Shown: positions 63,877 to 64,000 of the stretch, piece after piece | Numbering within the stretch: position 1 is the stretch's first letter | How the letters are laid out: the number at the start of each line of letters is the position of its first letter | Source: Bacteroidales bacterium | GTDB lineage: Bacteria > Bacteroidota > Bacteroidia > Bacteroidales > UBA10428 | NCBI GenBank assembly: GCA_016926235.1 | Contig: JAFGOZ010000220.1 | Coordinates: forward strand, 202,655 to 266,654 | Direction of reading: 5' to 3' | Length of the DNA: 64,000 nucleotides | Program-made: the position numbers and the translations under genes | Notes under the pieces: model-generated | Seen by the model: the letters and a program-made list of their open reading frames with translations, nothing else | Databases searched by the model: none | What the model was told of the DNA's origin: nothing

Positions 63877-63885
63877 AACATTTAT

Positions 63886-64000
63886 TTAGAGGGTGTCTAA
63901 AAAGGTAATAAATTTCACGCAAAGTCCTCGTGATTTGTTGAATCAAACATCAACGGATATAACTTGTGTCCCTGCTTTCCGACGCAGGTTATATATTTGC
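63886..64000. other. End of window: stem motifs, possible insertion-sequence end
   Basis: TTAGAGGGTGTCTAA (63886-63900) has complementary ends. ATATAACTTGTGTC (63957-63970) and GACGCAGGTTATAT (63981-63994) form an imperfect hairpin. GAGGGTGTCTAAAAAGG resembles terminal repeats of some insertion sequences, but no transposase lies inside the window to confirm this. Confidence 0.3.

Overview
The window comes from a member of the Bacteroidota, probably an anaerobic, fermentative Bacteroidales/Marinilabiliales-type organism. The evidence is AT-rich DNA, promoters of the TTTG / TAnnTTTG type, few Shine-Dalgarno sequences, three proteins with C-terminal type IX secretion (T9SS) sorting domains, PorT-like beta-barrels, an NADH/ferredoxin-type [FeFe]-hydrogenase (HydABC) with Rex, and ferredoxin-dependent 2-oxoacid metabolism. 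No rRNA, tRNA or CRISPR was seen.

Layout. 1-1048: start of dnaE and a SiaC-like regulator. 1313-6864: frr, then a surface-glycan patch (DUF268, two GT2 enzymes, a GT11 fucosyltransferase-like enzyme, a GT-D-like enzyme, an LpxL-like acyltransferase). 7031-11142: MATE exporter, yicC-gmk-nadD and an outer-membrane barrel. 11484-22541: an amino-acid/2-oxoacid fermentation region with PaaK ligase, ACT protein, thioesterase and aminotransferase on the plus strand, and a four-subunit 2-oxoacid:ferredoxin oxidoreductase, a second aminotransferase and an ADP-forming acyl-CoA synthetase on the minus strand. It is interrupted at 18119-19018 by a REP/RAYT element whose three-palindrome repeats flank a Y1 transposase. 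22717-24893: an LRR-ankyrin protein and a YD-repeat-like secreted protein. 25013-27664: a SAM-I riboswitch, a putative Met/Cys-rich leader peptide, metY and metA. 27667-31202: a 2-hydroxyacid dehydrogenase and a three-gene ABC importer.

31236-40385 (minus strand) is a hydrogen/redox block: hydC-hydB-hydA, a receiver protein, a histidine kinase built on a hydrogenase-like Fe-S module, a receiver-kinase, rex and another receiver. Two Rex-like palindromes bracket a near-perfect Bacteroidota promoter in front of hydC, and a third lies just upstream of rex. This suggests that NADH/NAD+ and a hydrogenase-derived sensor jointly control hydrogen metabolism. Reduced ferredoxin from the upstream 2-oxoacid oxidoreductase is a natural electron donor for HydABC, and acyl-CoA from the same enzyme can be converted to ATP by the ADP-forming synthetase.

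40584-48482: an MBL hydrolase, then a tight four-gene operon for an exported caspase-like protease, a putative outer-membrane protein and two T9SS cargo proteins sharing a C-terminal module. 48887-55750: murein peptide ligase, a small barrel, an FG-GAP-like lipoprotein, a pirin, and a methyltransferase/ATP-grasp fusion. 56169-63876: a xylose/pectin utilisation locus with a NUDIX-type regulator, xylB, xylA, a T9SS-exported PL1-like pectate lyase and a GH43 enzyme. The last 120 bases may enter a repeat or an insertion-sequence end.
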